A DNA stretch of 64,000 nucleotides from positions 1 through 64,000 of the forward strand of contig JBJOKE010000054.1 of the NCBI GenBank assembly GCA_046046245.1. The letters run 5' to 3'. The position numbers were made by a program, and so were the translations under genes. Positions 33,901-42,006 of the stretch are shown here, one piece after another. Each line of letters opens with the position of its first letter. The stretch's first letter is position 1. Under the pieces are notes generated by a model. It ran no database searches. It was not told the DNA's origin and was given only the letters and a program-made list of their open reading frames with translations. This DNA comes from UBA4615 sp046046245. GTDB taxonomy: Bacteria > Pseudomonadota > Gammaproteobacteria > Burkholderiales > Burkholderiaceae_E.

Positions 33901-36900
33901 TCAGCGTTCGGCCGCCGATCTCGATCGTCTCGTCGGCGGCCGGTGCCGCGCCGACCGGCTCGACGGCGTCGAGCGCCGACAGGGTCGGGACCTCGAGCGC
34001 CTCGGGATCGAAGACCTCGGTCAGCTCCAGCAGGTCGTCGTCGGGCGGCGAGGCGGGATCGCCGGCCGCATCGCGCGCGGCGGGCGCCGGGTCGACCACG
34101 GCCGCTTCGGGCTCGAGCGGCATCGCGAGCGTGGGCACGTCCAGGCTCAGCGGGTCGGCGTCGAGCAGCACGTCGTCCGGCGGTGCGCCGGCGTCGCCAC
34201 CGAGCGGCGGCAGGTCCGCCGCATCGAGGTCGATCGCGAACGGGTCGTCGATCGACGCGGACGGCTCGATCGTCGGGCTCGGGTCGCGGTTCGTGTCCGC
34301 GGCGGACGCGGGCGGCGACGCCGCGGCACCGCCCGCGGGCGCGTCGCGCAGCGCCACGGCGCGCGCGATCACCGGCTCGGGATCGATCCGCGCGCGCGGA
34401 TCGCCTCGCAGCGCGAAGACCCAGTCGGAGAGCTCGGCCCGGGCGTCGGCCACCAGCGCATGAAGCGCCGGCGTGCCGGGACGCTGGTCGGCGAGCCAGC
34501 CGTTGAGCACCTGCTCGACCGACCACGCGGCCTCGCCGAACGCGCCGAGACCGACCATTCGGCTCGACCCCTTCAGCGTGTGGAAGCCGCGCCGGATCGT
34601 GGTCAGCGGCGCCGCGTCGGCGGGCGCCGCGCGCAACTCGGCGGCCGCCGACTCGATCGCGGCGAGCACCTCGTCGGCCTCGTCGAGGAAGATGCCGAGC
34701 AGTTCCGCGTCCAGCGCGTCGTCGTCGGGCAGCGCGACCGCGACGATCTCGGCGGCGACGCCGCCGACGACGCGGGCGACCGCGTCGGCGAGCGGGGGGG
34801 AGGCCGGGTCGGCACCGCCGTCGAGACGGGCCAGCGCATCGGCCGCGTGGCCCCGCAGCTCGCCGTCGTCGAGCAGCATCGCCTCGTCCCGGATCGCCCC
34901 GAGCGCGTCGTGCAACGCCGCGCGACGGGTCGCGTCGGCGGGCGCGTCACGCAGTGCGTCGAGCAGCGCGGGCAGGCGAGCGCGGCGCTCGTCGAGCAGC
35001 TGCTCGAGCGACCGGTCCGCGTCCAGCTCGAAGGCCTCCGCCGTCTCGTCGCCGGCGGGTGTCGGCAGCTCGACGTCGAAGTCGAGGCCGAGTCCGACGA
35101 AACCGTCGCCGACCGGCGCGCCCGCGACGCCCGGCGGCTCGAGCGGGGCGACGCGGAGCGCGCCGATGTCCAGCTCGCCGATGTCCAGCTCGCCGATGTC
35201 CAGCGCATCGCCGCCCGACGCGATGCCCTCGGGCGATGCCGCGCCGGGTCCGCCGGCACGCGACCGCTCCGGCTGCGCATCGGACGGATCCGTCCCGAGC
35301 GCCGGGACCTCGACCGTCCCGATGTCCGGAGCCCCGACGCCGGGCGTCCCGATGTCGGGCGTCCCGATGTCGGGCGTCCCGATGTCGAGCGTTCCGATGT
35401 CGAGCGTCCCGATGTCGAGCGTCCCGATGTCGAGCGTCTCGCCGTCGAGCGTCCCGATGTCGATCGTCTCGCCGTCGAGCGCGGACGCATCCGAGCCGCG
35501 GGCGTCGGCGGCGCCGTCGAACGTCGGCGGCGGCTCGAGCGCGCTCGCGACGAGGGCCGTCGACTCGGGCGACGGACCGTCGACCGGCGCCGCGTCGCGC
35601 AGGCTGCCCGCCGTCTCCGCGTCGTCCGCGCGCCCGTGATCGCCGAGCCGCGCGACGAACGCATCGGCGTCGCGGCGGAATTCGAAGCCGCCGTGGCCGC
35701 GGTCGCCCTGGCGCAGCGACTCGACGAAGAAGCCGATCGCGCCCAGACTCGCGGCGACCCGCTCGCAATCGGCCGCCTGCGGCGCCTCGTCGCCCGCGAA
35801 GGCATCGACCTGCCGCAGCACGGTCGCGGCCCCCTCGGCGGCATCGTCGTGGCCGAGCAGGCGCAGCGCGCCCGCAACCTGCCGCAGCGGCGACGCGAGC
35901 GCCGGCAGCGCGTCGCGCTGCGCGCCCGGATCGCGGAAATACGCGTCGAGGGCCTTCTCGCAGGCCCGCAGGTTCGCCTGCATCTCGCCGACGAAGGCCG
36001 CGGTGGTCAGGCGCTCCTGCGCGGCGCGAGACAGCTCGGCGAGCCACTCGGGCGGCGGACTCGCATCCAGTTCCTGGCGCTCCGTCAGCCGATCGAGGCG
36101 CGCGGACATCTCCACCGCGCGCCGGTCGTGCTGCGCCACCGCGCGCGCACCACGCTCGAGCGCCTGCTCGACGAACAGCAGCGCCGTGGCGACCTCGAGC
36201 GACAGCACCTCGGCGAGGTTCGATCCCGCGGCGGCGAGCGCGCGCCGCAGCCCGACCAGCACCGACGACAGCTTCTGCAGGCCCGGCCACGGCAGCCGCG
36301 CGACCGCCGCGTCGAGCTGCTGCGCGGCCTGCGCGAACGCCGGCAGGTCCTGTGCGCTGCCACGGACGTACTTCTCCCACGCCGCCTTCGCGCTGGCGGT
36401 GGCCTCGCGCGCGGCACGCAGCGTGCGCGCGTCGACGACCGCGTAGCGCGGCGTCTCGAAGTCCGAGGGGACGGTGCCGGTGAGCCGCCACCGCTCGCGC
36501 GCCTCGTCGGCGAGGGCGGAGCCGGCGCCGGTGCGGGCGAGCATGAACAGCAGGTCGCGCAGCAGACGGTCGGCGATCGGCGTGGTCTCGACCAGCGAGC
36601 GCGCGACCTGCCGGTTCACGCGACCCACCAGCCGCTTCGCGTAGACGTCGACCGGCAGCGCCTGCACGCGCAGCGCATCGAGGAACGCGGTGGCCAGCCA
36701 CCAGAAGCTGCGCGCACCGGACGCGGCGTGCGCGTCGGAGAAGCGCGCCACTGCGCCGTGCATCGCCTCGAGCGCCTCGCCGTCTCGCGGATTGCGAAGG
36801 AAACGCAGCAGGCCCGTCTCGAACGCGCCGCGAAGCCGCGCGGTCTCGTCATCGGACAGCGGCGCGCCCGGCGTCGCGCGCGGCGGCCGCACGGTGAGGT

Positions 36901-37330
36901 CGACCGCGAACAGGTCGGCCGGCTCGATCCGGTCGGCACCGCGCAGCTCGAGCAGCTCGCGATAGTGCGGGAAGAGCGCCACCGGCGAGTCGCCCGAGCC
37001 GGCGACCACGCCCTCGAGGTAGTCGACGGTGGCGGCGAAGGCGCGCGACAGCGTCCGGACCAGCTCGGCACCGAAGCGCAGCTCGCCGCGCCCGGCGCGG
37101 TCGAGCAGGCCCTCGGCCTCCTGCACCAGGACCGCGACGCCCTCGAGGTCGACGATCTGCAGCGCACCCTGCGCCTGGTGGACCCAGCCGCGCGCGGCAC
37201 GCAGCCGGCCGTCGTCGCCTTCGCCGTCCCGCAGCTGCTGCTCGAGCGCGGTCTCGGCGCGGGCGAGCGATTCGCGGATCTCGCCGAGGCACCACGACAG
37301 CGCGGTCGGGTCGGGGGACGCACCCGTCAT
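30935..37330 (-). CDS. chpA: type IV pilus chemosensory histidine kinase, CheA-like
   Basis: A 2131-residue hybrid kinase (ChpA/PilL) that transduces PilJ signals to PilG and PilH for twitching motility. N-terminal residues 1-560 are degenerate Hpt-like helices. Canonical Hpt motifs follow: FHTLKGSSRM (about 917), HSLVGTSRL (about 1184, Lys replaced by Val) and LLHTVKGSARM (about 1412). The CheA core has LLRNAVAHGIEP (N box, about 1715), LTFADDGAGLN and GRGVGMDVV (about 1815); a CheW-like domain runs to about 1990; a receiver domain has VMVVDDSVTVRK and LLLDIEMPRMDG (Asp about 2055). Overlaps pilJ by ATGA. A TLDIG repeat lies in the linker at about residues 617-725. Confidence 0.95.
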   Translation of the reverse strand: MTGASPDPTALSWCLGEIRESLARAETALEQQLRDGEGDDGRLRAARGWVHQAQGALQIVDLEGVAVLVQEAEGLLDRAGRGELRFGAELVRTLSRAFAATVDYLEGVVAGSGDSPVALFPHYRELLELRGADRIEPADLFAVDLTVRPPRATPGAPLSDDETARLRGAFETGLLRFLRNPRDGEALEAMHGAVARFSDAHAASGARSFWWLATAFLDALRVQALPVDVYAKRLVGRVNRQVARSLVETTPIADRLLRDLLFMLARTGAGSALADEARERWRLTGTVPSDFETPRYAVVDARTLRAAREATASAKAAWEKYVRGSAQDLPAFAQAAQQLDAAVARLPWPGLQKLSSVLVGLRRALAAAGSNLAEVLSLEVATALLFVEQALERGARAVAQHDRRAVEMSARLDRLTERQELDASPPPEWLAELSRAAQERLTTAAFVGEMQANLRACEKALDAYFRDPGAQRDALPALASPLRQVAGALRLLGHDDAAEGAATVLRQVDAFAGDEAPQAADCERVAASLGAIGFFVESLRQGDRGHGGFEFRRDADAFVARLGDHGRADDAETAGSLRDAAPVDGPSPESTALVASALEPPPTFDGAADARGSDASALDGETIDIGTLDGETLDIGTLDIGTLDIGTLDIGTPDIGTPDIGTPGVGAPDIGTVEVPALGTDPSDAQPERSRAGGPGAASPEGIASGGDALDIGELDIGELDIGALRVAPLEPPGVAGAPVGDGFVGLGLDFDVELPTPAGDETAEAFELDADRSLEQLLDERRARLPALLDALRDAPADATRRAALHDALGAIRDEAMLLDDGELRGHAADALARLDGGADPASPPLADAVARVVGGVAAEIVAVALPDDDALDAELLGIFLDEADEVLAAIESAAAELRAAPADAAPLTTIRRGFHTLKGSSRMVGLGAFGEAAWSVEQVLNGWLADQRPGTPALHALVADARAELSDWVFALRGDPRARIDPEPVIARAVALRDAPAGGAAASPPASAADTNRDPSPTIEPSASIDDPFAIDLDAADLPPLGGDAGAPPDDVLLDADPLSLDVPTLAMPLEPEAAVVDPAPAARDAAGDPASPPDDDLLELTEVFDPEALEVPTLSALDAVEPVGAAPAADETIEIGGRTLNAQLHRIFVDEAAQILAVIDAAVDGWRRDASRLVPEPLPRAVHSLVGTSRLVGLASVQHAAGALEDGLRDLAAAGRGPEAAELDDVAWVAARLDDALRAFGAGRDPGDDAVLIDRARAFAASAAAARPSAPSPRDDDAFDLADVDAALGLDLMPIEPVARGEPPPPTEPARAGPPTAPPRPAPPRPAPVAQPAPVASRTVAPAAAAATRPASGSPLDSLAALVDDIDAELVGDFVEEADELLPRIGDALRAWSAQPGDPAHPAALMRLLHTVKGSARMAGAMRLGHVVHDMEARIESASALSNVPPALVDDLIARHDQVLTLYEAVRDPRSEAAQAAARRVVESLSGPSADVTAAPDAAPVPAASAAADAAGAAPQAAAVAQPPSLIRVRADLLDRLVNEAGEVSIARARLDNELGGLRQSLGELTENVNRLRTQLREIELAADSQIDARSTRDRERDVQFDPLEFDRYTRFQELTRMLAESVNDVATVQQNALRSLDEANRDLARQTQVTRDLQQDLMRIRMVQFGSIADRLYRVVRQSAKELDKRVSLDLRGATAELDRGVLERMAGPIEHLLRNAVAHGIEPRAERLAAGKAETGEITLEVRQEGNEVILTFADDGAGLNYTRIRQRAIERRLIAPDAHPGERELGDLIFMPGFSTAPEVTAIAGRGVGMDVVRAEVAAMGGRIDLESIPGRGTRFTVHLPVSLAVAQVVLLTVGPMRIAVTSALIEQVMQLKPEALAGAYSNHAIDWHGQAVPLYYLGSLLDLADCTPLAQRYSPVVIVRSGAQRIALHVDHVAPSQEVVVKHVGPQLARLTGMAGATVLGNGDIVLILNPVQIAATGRGPHAGEGDTASFAPTRIEIAPTVMVVDDSVTVRKVTQRLLAREGYQVMLAKDGLDALRQLQDTVPDVLLLDIEMPRMDGFELTKNLRGDERWKHLPIVMITSRTAEKHRSHAMSLGVDAFLGKPYDEDELLRLLAGFAQRRQQPG
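35160..35204 (-). repeat. three 15-bp tandem repeats in chpA (LDIGE)
   Basis: Three near-identical 15-base units, consensus TCGCCGATGTCCAGC on the plus strand, encoding LDIGE-LDIGE-LDIGA in ChpA. A related but separate block lies 110 bases away. Confidence 0.85.
35316..35480 (-). repeat. eleven 15-bp tandem repeats in chpA (TLDIG/TPDIG)
   Basis: Eleven consecutive 15-base units, consensus GTCCCGATGTCGAGC on the plus strand, several exact copies (for example 35346-35375 and 35406-35435). They encode repeats of the form T-(L/P)-D-I-G in an acidic linker before the first canonical Hpt domain. The unit keeps frame, so copy number change would only lengthen or shorten the linker. Confidence 0.93.
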
Positions 37331-39558
37331 CACTGCACCCTGAAGCGCGAGACCGAGTTCTTCAGCTCGCGCGCGAGCTCGGCCAGTTGGAAGATCGAGC
37401 CCGCGGTCTGCCGCGTGCCCTCGCCGGTCTGCTCGGTCACGAGCAGGATCCGCTGGATGCTGTGCGCCACCGTGCCGGCCGACGCGGCCTGGTCGGAGGT
37501 GGTGCGCGAGATGTCCTCGATCAGCTCGGCGAGCTGGGTCGACACCCGGCCGATCTCGGCGAGCGCGTTGCCGGCATCGTCGGACAGCCGCGTGCCGGCC
37601 ACCACGCCCTGCGTGCTGCGCTCCATCGCCGCCACCGCGTCCTGCGTGTCGAACTGGATCGTGCGGATCAGCGCGGAGATCTGCCGCGTCGCCTCGGCGC
37701 TGCGCTCGGCGAGTCGCTGCACCTCCTCGGCGACGACGGTGAAGCCTCGGCCGGCCTCGCCGGCGGAAGCCGCCTGGATCGCGGCGTTCAACGCGAGCAC
37801 GTTGGTCTGCTCCGTGATGTCCGAGATCAGCTCGACGATCTCGCCGATCTCCTGCGAGGACTCGCCCAGCCGCTTGATGCGCTTGGCGGTCTCCTGGATC
37901 TGGTCGCGGATGCCGTTCATGCCGGCGATCGCGTTGTGCACCGCGCGGCGCCCCTGCTCGGCCGCGCCGAGCGACTGACGCGCGACCTGCGCCGACTCGC
38001 CCGCGCTCGCCGACACCTCGTTGATCTGCGAGGCCATCCGCAGCACCGCCTCGCCGGTCTCGCGGATCTCGCGCGACTGCTGCTCGGAGGCGGCGAACAG
38101 GCCCGCCGAGATCGTCTGTGCCTTCGACGACGCGTCGGCCACCAGCTCGGCGGTGGTGTTGATCCGCGCGACCAGGTTGCGCAGCTCCTCGACGGTGTAG
38201 TTGACCGAGTCGGCGATCGCCCCGGTGATGTCCTCGGTCACGGTCGCCTGGATCGTGAGGTCGCCGTCGGCCACCTCCTGCAGCTCGTTCATCAGCCGCA
38301 GGATCGCCGCCTGGTTCTGGTCGTTCGTGCGCTTGGCCTCCTGCTCGAGGCGCTCGGCCTCGGCGCGCTGCGCGAGCGCCTCGCCCGCGCGACGGTCGAG
38401 GTCCCGGTAGTAGACCCGCCCGAGCGCCACGCCCGCCAGCACCGACAGCAGCAGGAAGAGGACCACGCCGCCCTGGTAGAGGCCGCCGCCCGACGCGTGT
38501 TCGGCGAGCTTCGCCTGCAGTTCGAGCAGCGCGGCGCGCAGCGGCTCGCTGTCGGCGGCGATCCGGGCCTCGGCGGCGCGCGCGCCGGGCAGCCGCGGCA
38601 GATCGGACACCAGCGTCGCGATCGGCTGCGCGAGCTCCGCGAAGCCCGACTTCAGCTCGACGAGTCGCGCCCGCTGTTCGCCCTCGCGCGGGGCCGGCAG
38701 GCGGCGGGCCTCGCTGCCGGCGAGCAGCGCGTCGACACCGTCGCGGAACGCGGCCGCGTCGCGGCCGAGGAGCGCCGCCAGCTCGAGGTTCACCGCCTCC
38801 GAGCCGGTCAGCTGGCCGACGTCTCGCGCGAGCTTGTGCGCGAGGACCAGCAGCTGCGAGGCAGCCGCGACTTCGGCGGCCGAGCCGCCCGACGCGGTCT
38901 TCAGCTGCACGGACTGCTCGGCGAGCTCGGCCAGCCGCGGCTGCGCGTCGAGCACCGCACGCGCGGCCTGCGCGATCGACGACAGCGTGGGCTGCAGCGT
39001 CTGCAGCGTGCCGGCCGCCTGGTCGGTCCGCCGCCACGGCTCGGCGGCACGCTGGACGAGCGGCTGCAGGTCGTCGTCGACCGGATCGACGTGGCGCTCG
39101 CGGACCGTGCCACCCGACTGCAGCGCGGCCACCGCCTCGGCCAGCCTGCCGCGGCTCTCGGCGAGCTGCCGGAACGCGTCACCCCCGCCGCGGACCGCGA
39201 GCGGCGCGGCCTTCGCGAGCCGCTGCGAGTGCATCAGCGAGTCGCCGACCAGCCGCGTCTGGGCCGCGACCGACGCGGCCTGCCGCGCCTCAAGCGTCAT
39301 GCAGGCGAAGGCCAGCAGCAGCGACGCCGCCAGCAGCGGGAACAGGACCGTCAGCTGGCCGCGCAGCGGCAGCGCGTCGAGCCCCGGTACGCGCAAGCGC
39401 GGGCGTGGCCGCGCGGCCGCCGGGCCACCCGGCCTCGCCGCGACCGTGTCGCCGAAGCGGGTCACGGGCCCGAGCTCGTCGACGATCGCGGTGTCCGGAT
39501 CGCTCGTGCGTGCGCCGCCGCCCAGCGGCAACAGGAATCGGGGGAACTTGAAGGCCAT
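37330..39558 (-). CDS. pilJ: type IV pilus methyl-accepting chemotaxis protein
   Basis: A 742-residue MCP that senses signals, probably including pilus state, and controls ChpA. A 66-residue Pro/Arg-rich cytoplasmic lead precedes TM1 (about residues 68-88); a periplasmic PilJ-type helical region follows; TM2 is about 360-382; HAMP follows. The signalling hairpin has ITEQTNVLALNAAIQAASAG and GRGFTVVAEEVQRLAERS at about 575-620. The ATG at 39558 fits with the pilI stop 26 bases upstream. The stop overlaps chpA (ATGA). Confidence 0.94.
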   Translation of the reverse strand: MAFKFPRFLLPLGGGARTSDPDTAIVDELGPVTRFGDTVAARPGGPAAARPRPRLRVPGLDALPLRGQLTVLFPLLAASLLLAFACMTLEARQAASVAAQTRLVGDSLMHSQRLAKAAPLAVRGGGDAFRQLAESRGRLAEAVAALQSGGTVRERHVDPVDDDLQPLVQRAAEPWRRTDQAAGTLQTLQPTLSSIAQAARAVLDAQPRLAELAEQSVQLKTASGGSAAEVAAASQLLVLAHKLARDVGQLTGSEAVNLELAALLGRDAAAFRDGVDALLAGSEARRLPAPREGEQRARLVELKSGFAELAQPIATLVSDLPRLPGARAAEARIAADSEPLRAALLELQAKLAEHASGGGLYQGGVVLFLLLSVLAGVALGRVYYRDLDRRAGEALAQRAEAERLEQEAKRTNDQNQAAILRLMNELQEVADGDLTIQATVTEDITGAIADSVNYTVEELRNLVARINTTAELVADASSKAQTISAGLFAASEQQSREIRETGEAVLRMASQINEVSASAGESAQVARQSLGAAEQGRRAVHNAIAGMNGIRDQIQETAKRIKRLGESSQEIGEIVELISDITEQTNVLALNAAIQAASAGEAGRGFTVVAEEVQRLAERSAEATRQISALIRTIQFDTQDAVAAMERSTQGVVAGTRLSDDAGNALAEIGRVSTQLAELIEDISRTTSDQAASAGTVAHSIQRILLVTEQTGEGTRQTAGSIFQLAELARELKNSVSRFRVQ

Positions 39559-39583
39559 GCCCGGTGTGCCCGCGCGCCGCCGC

Positions 39584-40129
39584 TCAGCGGCCGACCATCA
39601 GGAACGCACTGCCCGCGGCGAGCCGGCCCAGGTCGAGCTCGTGCCAGGGATGGCCGTCGGCGTCGACCAGCGTCCGGCCGATCCATTCCGGCCGACCCGA
39701 CGCGCCGAAGGCGTCGTCCGCCTGCGGCGATGCATCGACCTTCATCGACGCGACGTTGCGCAGCCCGAGCATCCGCGTGACGAGGATCGCCGCGTTGAAC
39801 TCGAGCCGTGCAGCGAGCGCGAGCAGCCGGGACTCCTTGGTGAGCTCGGTGCGGCCGAGCTGCGCGTAGCGCTGCAGGTCGACCACCGTGTAGAGCGCAC
39901 CGCGCAGGTTCACCAGGCCGAGCAGCCAGTCGCGGGTCAGGGGCACCGGCGCGATGGCCTCGGGCACCGGCACGATCTCGCCGGCCTCGGACAGGTCGAC
40001 CAGCCAGCGCTGTCCGCCGATCATCAGCCCGAGCCGCGCGGCATGGTCCGGCGCGTCCACGGCGTCGCGCAGGCGCGCGTCGAACCGCTCCTGGAAGGAC
40101 TGCTGCGGCGTCGACTGGGGAAGCGTCAT
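39584..40129 (-). CDS. pilI: type IV pilus CheW-like adaptor
   Basis: A 181-residue CheW-fold adaptor coupling PilJ to ChpA. The CheW domain covers about residues 30-175, with LGLMIGGQRWLVDLSEAGEI and LTRDWLLGLVNLRGALYTVV, the typical core strand. The ATG at 40129 is preferred over an upstream in-frame codon at 40186 because it matches homologue starts. It lies 13 bases after pilH in a conserved pilG-pilH-pilI-pilJ-chpA order. Confidence 0.92.
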   Translation of the reverse strand: MTLPQSTPQQSFQERFDARLRDAVDAPDHAARLGLMIGGQRWLVDLSEAGEIVPVPEAIAPVPLTRDWLLGLVNLRGALYTVVDLQRYAQLGRTELTKESRLLALAARLEFNAAILVTRMLGLRNVASMKVDASPQADDAFGASGRPEWIGRTLVDADGHPWHELDLGRLAAGSAFLMVGR

Positions 40130-40142
40130 CGCGCGCCGCCGC

Positions 40143-40511
40143 TCAGTGAACGAGGCCGGCGATCTTGGCCAGCAGTTCCTCGGCATCGACCGGCTTGGTC
40201 AGGTACGCGCGCGCGCCCTGCCGCAGACCCCAGATGCGGTCGGTCTCGGCCGCCTTGCTGGTGCACAGGATCACCGGGATCGTCTGCGTCTCGGGATCCC
40301 GCGTCAGCGTGCGCACGACCTGATAGCCGCTCGCGCCGGGCATCACCACGTCCATCACCACCAGCGACGGACGCTCGGCCCGGATCTTGGCGAGCGCCTC
40401 GGCGCCGCTCTCCGCGGTGACCACCGCGTAGCCGCGCCGGGTCAGCAGGTCGGCGATGAAGAAGCGCTCGGTCGGCGAGTCGTCGACGACGAGGATCTTC
40501 TGCGCGGCCAT
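40143..40511 (-). CDS. pilH: type IV pilus response regulator PilH
   Basis: A 122-residue single-domain receiver of the CheY type. ILVVDDSPTERF holds the acidic pair; LVVMDVVMPGASGYQ holds the phospho-acceptor Asp (about residue 53); VILCTSKAAETD and YLTKPVDAEELL give the conserved Thr/Ser and Lys. In Pseudomonas PilH opposes PilG and influences pilus retraction. The ATG at 40511 starts right before the receiver fold. Confidence 0.93.
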   Translation of the reverse strand: MAAQKILVVDDSPTERFFIADLLTRRGYAVVTAESGAEALAKIRAERPSLVVMDVVMPGASGYQVVRTLTRDPETQTIPVILCTSKAAETDRIWGLRQGARAYLTKPVDAEELLAKIAGLVH

Positions 40512-40524
40512 CGGGGCGTCCCGC

Positions 40525-40926
40525 TCAGGCACCGATCGCGCGGCGGGCGTGCTGCGCGACGCACTTGAGCAGGCTGTCCTTGGTGAACGGCTTGGTCAGG
40601 TACTCCTCGCAGCCCACCATCCGACCGCGCGCGCGGTCGAACAGGCCGTCCTTGCTCGACAGCATGACGACCGGCGTGGCGTGGAAGCGCGGGCTCTTCT
40701 TGATGAGCGCGCAGGTCTGGTAACCGTCGAGGCGTGGCATCAGCACGTCGCAGAACACGATGTCGGGCGCATGGTCCGAGACCTTGGCGAGCGCGTCGAA
40801 GCCGTCCTCGGCGACGAACACCCGGCAACCGGCCTGGGACAGGAAGATCTCGGCGCTGCGCCGGATCGTGTTGCTGTCGTCGATGACCATGACCTTCAGG
40901 CCGGCGATCGAGTCCATCGCGCTCAT
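40525..40926 (-). CDS. pilG: type IV pilus response regulator PilG
   Basis: A 133-residue CheY-like receiver and first gene of the chemosensory operon. VMVIDDSNTIRRSAEIFL carries the acidic pocket, IVFCDVLMPRLDGYQ the phospho-acceptor Asp (about residue 59), VVMLSSKDGLFD and YLTKPFTKDSLL the Ser and Lys. The first ATG (40926) follows a sigma-70-like promoter at 40975-41004 with a leader of about 40 bases. Confidence 0.94.
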   Translation of the reverse strand: MSAMDSIAGLKVMVIDDSNTIRRSAEIFLSQAGCRVFVAEDGFDALAKVSDHAPDIVFCDVLMPRLDGYQTCALIKKSPRFHATPVVMLSSKDGLFDRARGRMVGCEEYLTKPFTKDSLLKCVAQHARRAIGA

Positions 40927-40974
40927 GTCAGTCCTCGCGACCCGCGACGGCAGGGCGCCCGCGAGGTGCCCCGA

Positions 40975-41004
40975 AGTGTAGCCAAACCGTCATGACCGGG
41001 TCAA
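40975..41004 (-). promoter_or_regulatory. sigma-70 promoter of pilGHIJ-chpA
   Basis: On the minus strand TTGACC (40999-41004), an 18-base spacer, and TACACT (40975-40980), 49 bases before the pilG ATG. The best promoter match in the window; the surrounding bases are AT-richer than elsewhere. Confidence 0.7.
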
Positions 41005-41035
41005 AGAAAACGCTTTCCTTACAACAACTTGGACG

Positions 41036-41215
41036 TCAGAGCTCGACCATCTCGAAGTCCTCCTTGCGGGCACCGCACTCGGGGCACGTCCAGTTCATCG
41101 GGACGTCCTCCCAACGCGTGCCCGGCGCGATGCCCTCGTCGGGCACCCCCGCGGCCTCGTCGTAGATCCAGCCGCAGATGAGGCACATGAAGGTCCGGGT
41201 CGCTTGCTCGCTCAT
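41036..41215 (-). CDS. rubredoxin
   Basis: A 59-residue electron carrier with one Fe(Cys)4 site. The two knuckles are FMCLICGWIYDEAAG and WTCPECGARKEDFE; the central GIAPGTRWEDVP matches rubredoxins. Its small size puts it below many ORF cutoffs. The ATG at 41215 gives the standard N-terminus. It lies upstream of the pilG promoter and is divergent from thiE; a TCTAAT hexamer at 41233-41238 might be its -10 box. Confidence 0.95.
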   Translation of the reverse strand: MSEQATRTFMCLICGWIYDEAAGVPDEGIAPGTRWEDVPMNWTCPECGARKEDFEMVEL

Positions 41216-41352
41216 GCCGTGTCCGTGAGGTCATTAGAGAGTGGAGCGACGCATGTTACCTTCTCGCGCCGACGGGACCCGCCGCCCGGCCGACGGGCGG
41301 GCAGGCCCGCCGGCCGCGGCTGTCCCCGCCCCCGCGGCCCTCCCCCACGACG

Positions 41353-42000
41353 ATGACGCCCACTCCGCGCGGCCTGTACGCGATCACCCCCGACATCCTC
41401 GAGGCCGACCGCCTCGCCGACCTCGTCGCGCGCGCGCTCGAAGGCGGCGTCGACGTGCTGCAGTTCCGCGTCAAGGGGGGCGAGCCCGCGCGCCGCGAGG
41501 CGCTCGCGCGGCGGGTGAAGGCGCTGTGCGACGCGGCCGGCGTCCCGATGATCGTCAACGACGACGTCGGACTCGCGATCGCCGTCGAGGCGGCCGGCGT
41601 GCACGCGGGCCGCGACGACGGCGACCCGGCCGCGATCCGCGCACGGATCGGCCCCGGGCGACTGCTGGGTGTCTCGTGCTACGACGACTGGTCGCGGGCG
41701 CAGGCGGTGACCGGCATCGCCGACCACGTCGGATTCGGCAGCGTGTTCGCGTCGCCGACCAAGCCGCAGGCGGTGCGGGCGCCGCTGTCGCTGTTCGGAC
41801 GGGCCCGCGCCGCGGGCCTGCCGGCGGTGGCGATCGGCGGGATCGACCGGACCAACGCCGCGCGCGCCATCGAGGCCGGGGCCGATGCGGTCGCGGTGAT
41901 CACCGACCTGTTCGCCAACGGCGACCCGGCCGACTCGGCCCGCGTCCTGCGACGCGTGGTGCACGAGGCGCTCGCGCGGCGCGACGACGCGCGCCACTGA
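41353..42000 (+). CDS. thiE: thiamine phosphate synthase
   Basis: Joins HMP-pyrophosphate and HET-phosphate to thiamine phosphate. The 215-residue TIM barrel shows GLYAITPDILEADRL, VLQFRVKGGEPARR, IVNDDVGLAIAVEAAGVH, VGFGSVFASPTKP and VAIGGIDRTNAARAIEAGAD. The HMP loop is present in the normal order. The usual VHLG motif is VHAG here. ATG at 41353 has no strong ribosome binding site. No other thiamine genes are near. Confidence 0.92.
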   Translation: MTPTPRGLYAITPDILEADRLADLVARALEGGVDVLQFRVKGGEPARREALARRVKALCDAAGVPMIVNDDVGLAIAVEAAGVHAGRDDGDPAAIRARIGPGRLLGVSCYDDWSRAQAVTGIADHVGFGSVFASPTKPQAVRAPLSLFGRARAAGLPAVAIGGIDRTNAARAIEAGADAVAVITDLFANGDPADSARVLRRVVHEALARRDDARH

Positions 42001-42006
42001 CGCGCC

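Noticed and set aside
30902..37978. A 2358-codon open frame on the plus strand opposite chpA and part of pilJ
   Set aside because: It lies wholly antisense to well-supported genes and its translation is Arg/Ala/Gly/Asp-rich with no domain; long antisense frames are expected at this GC content.
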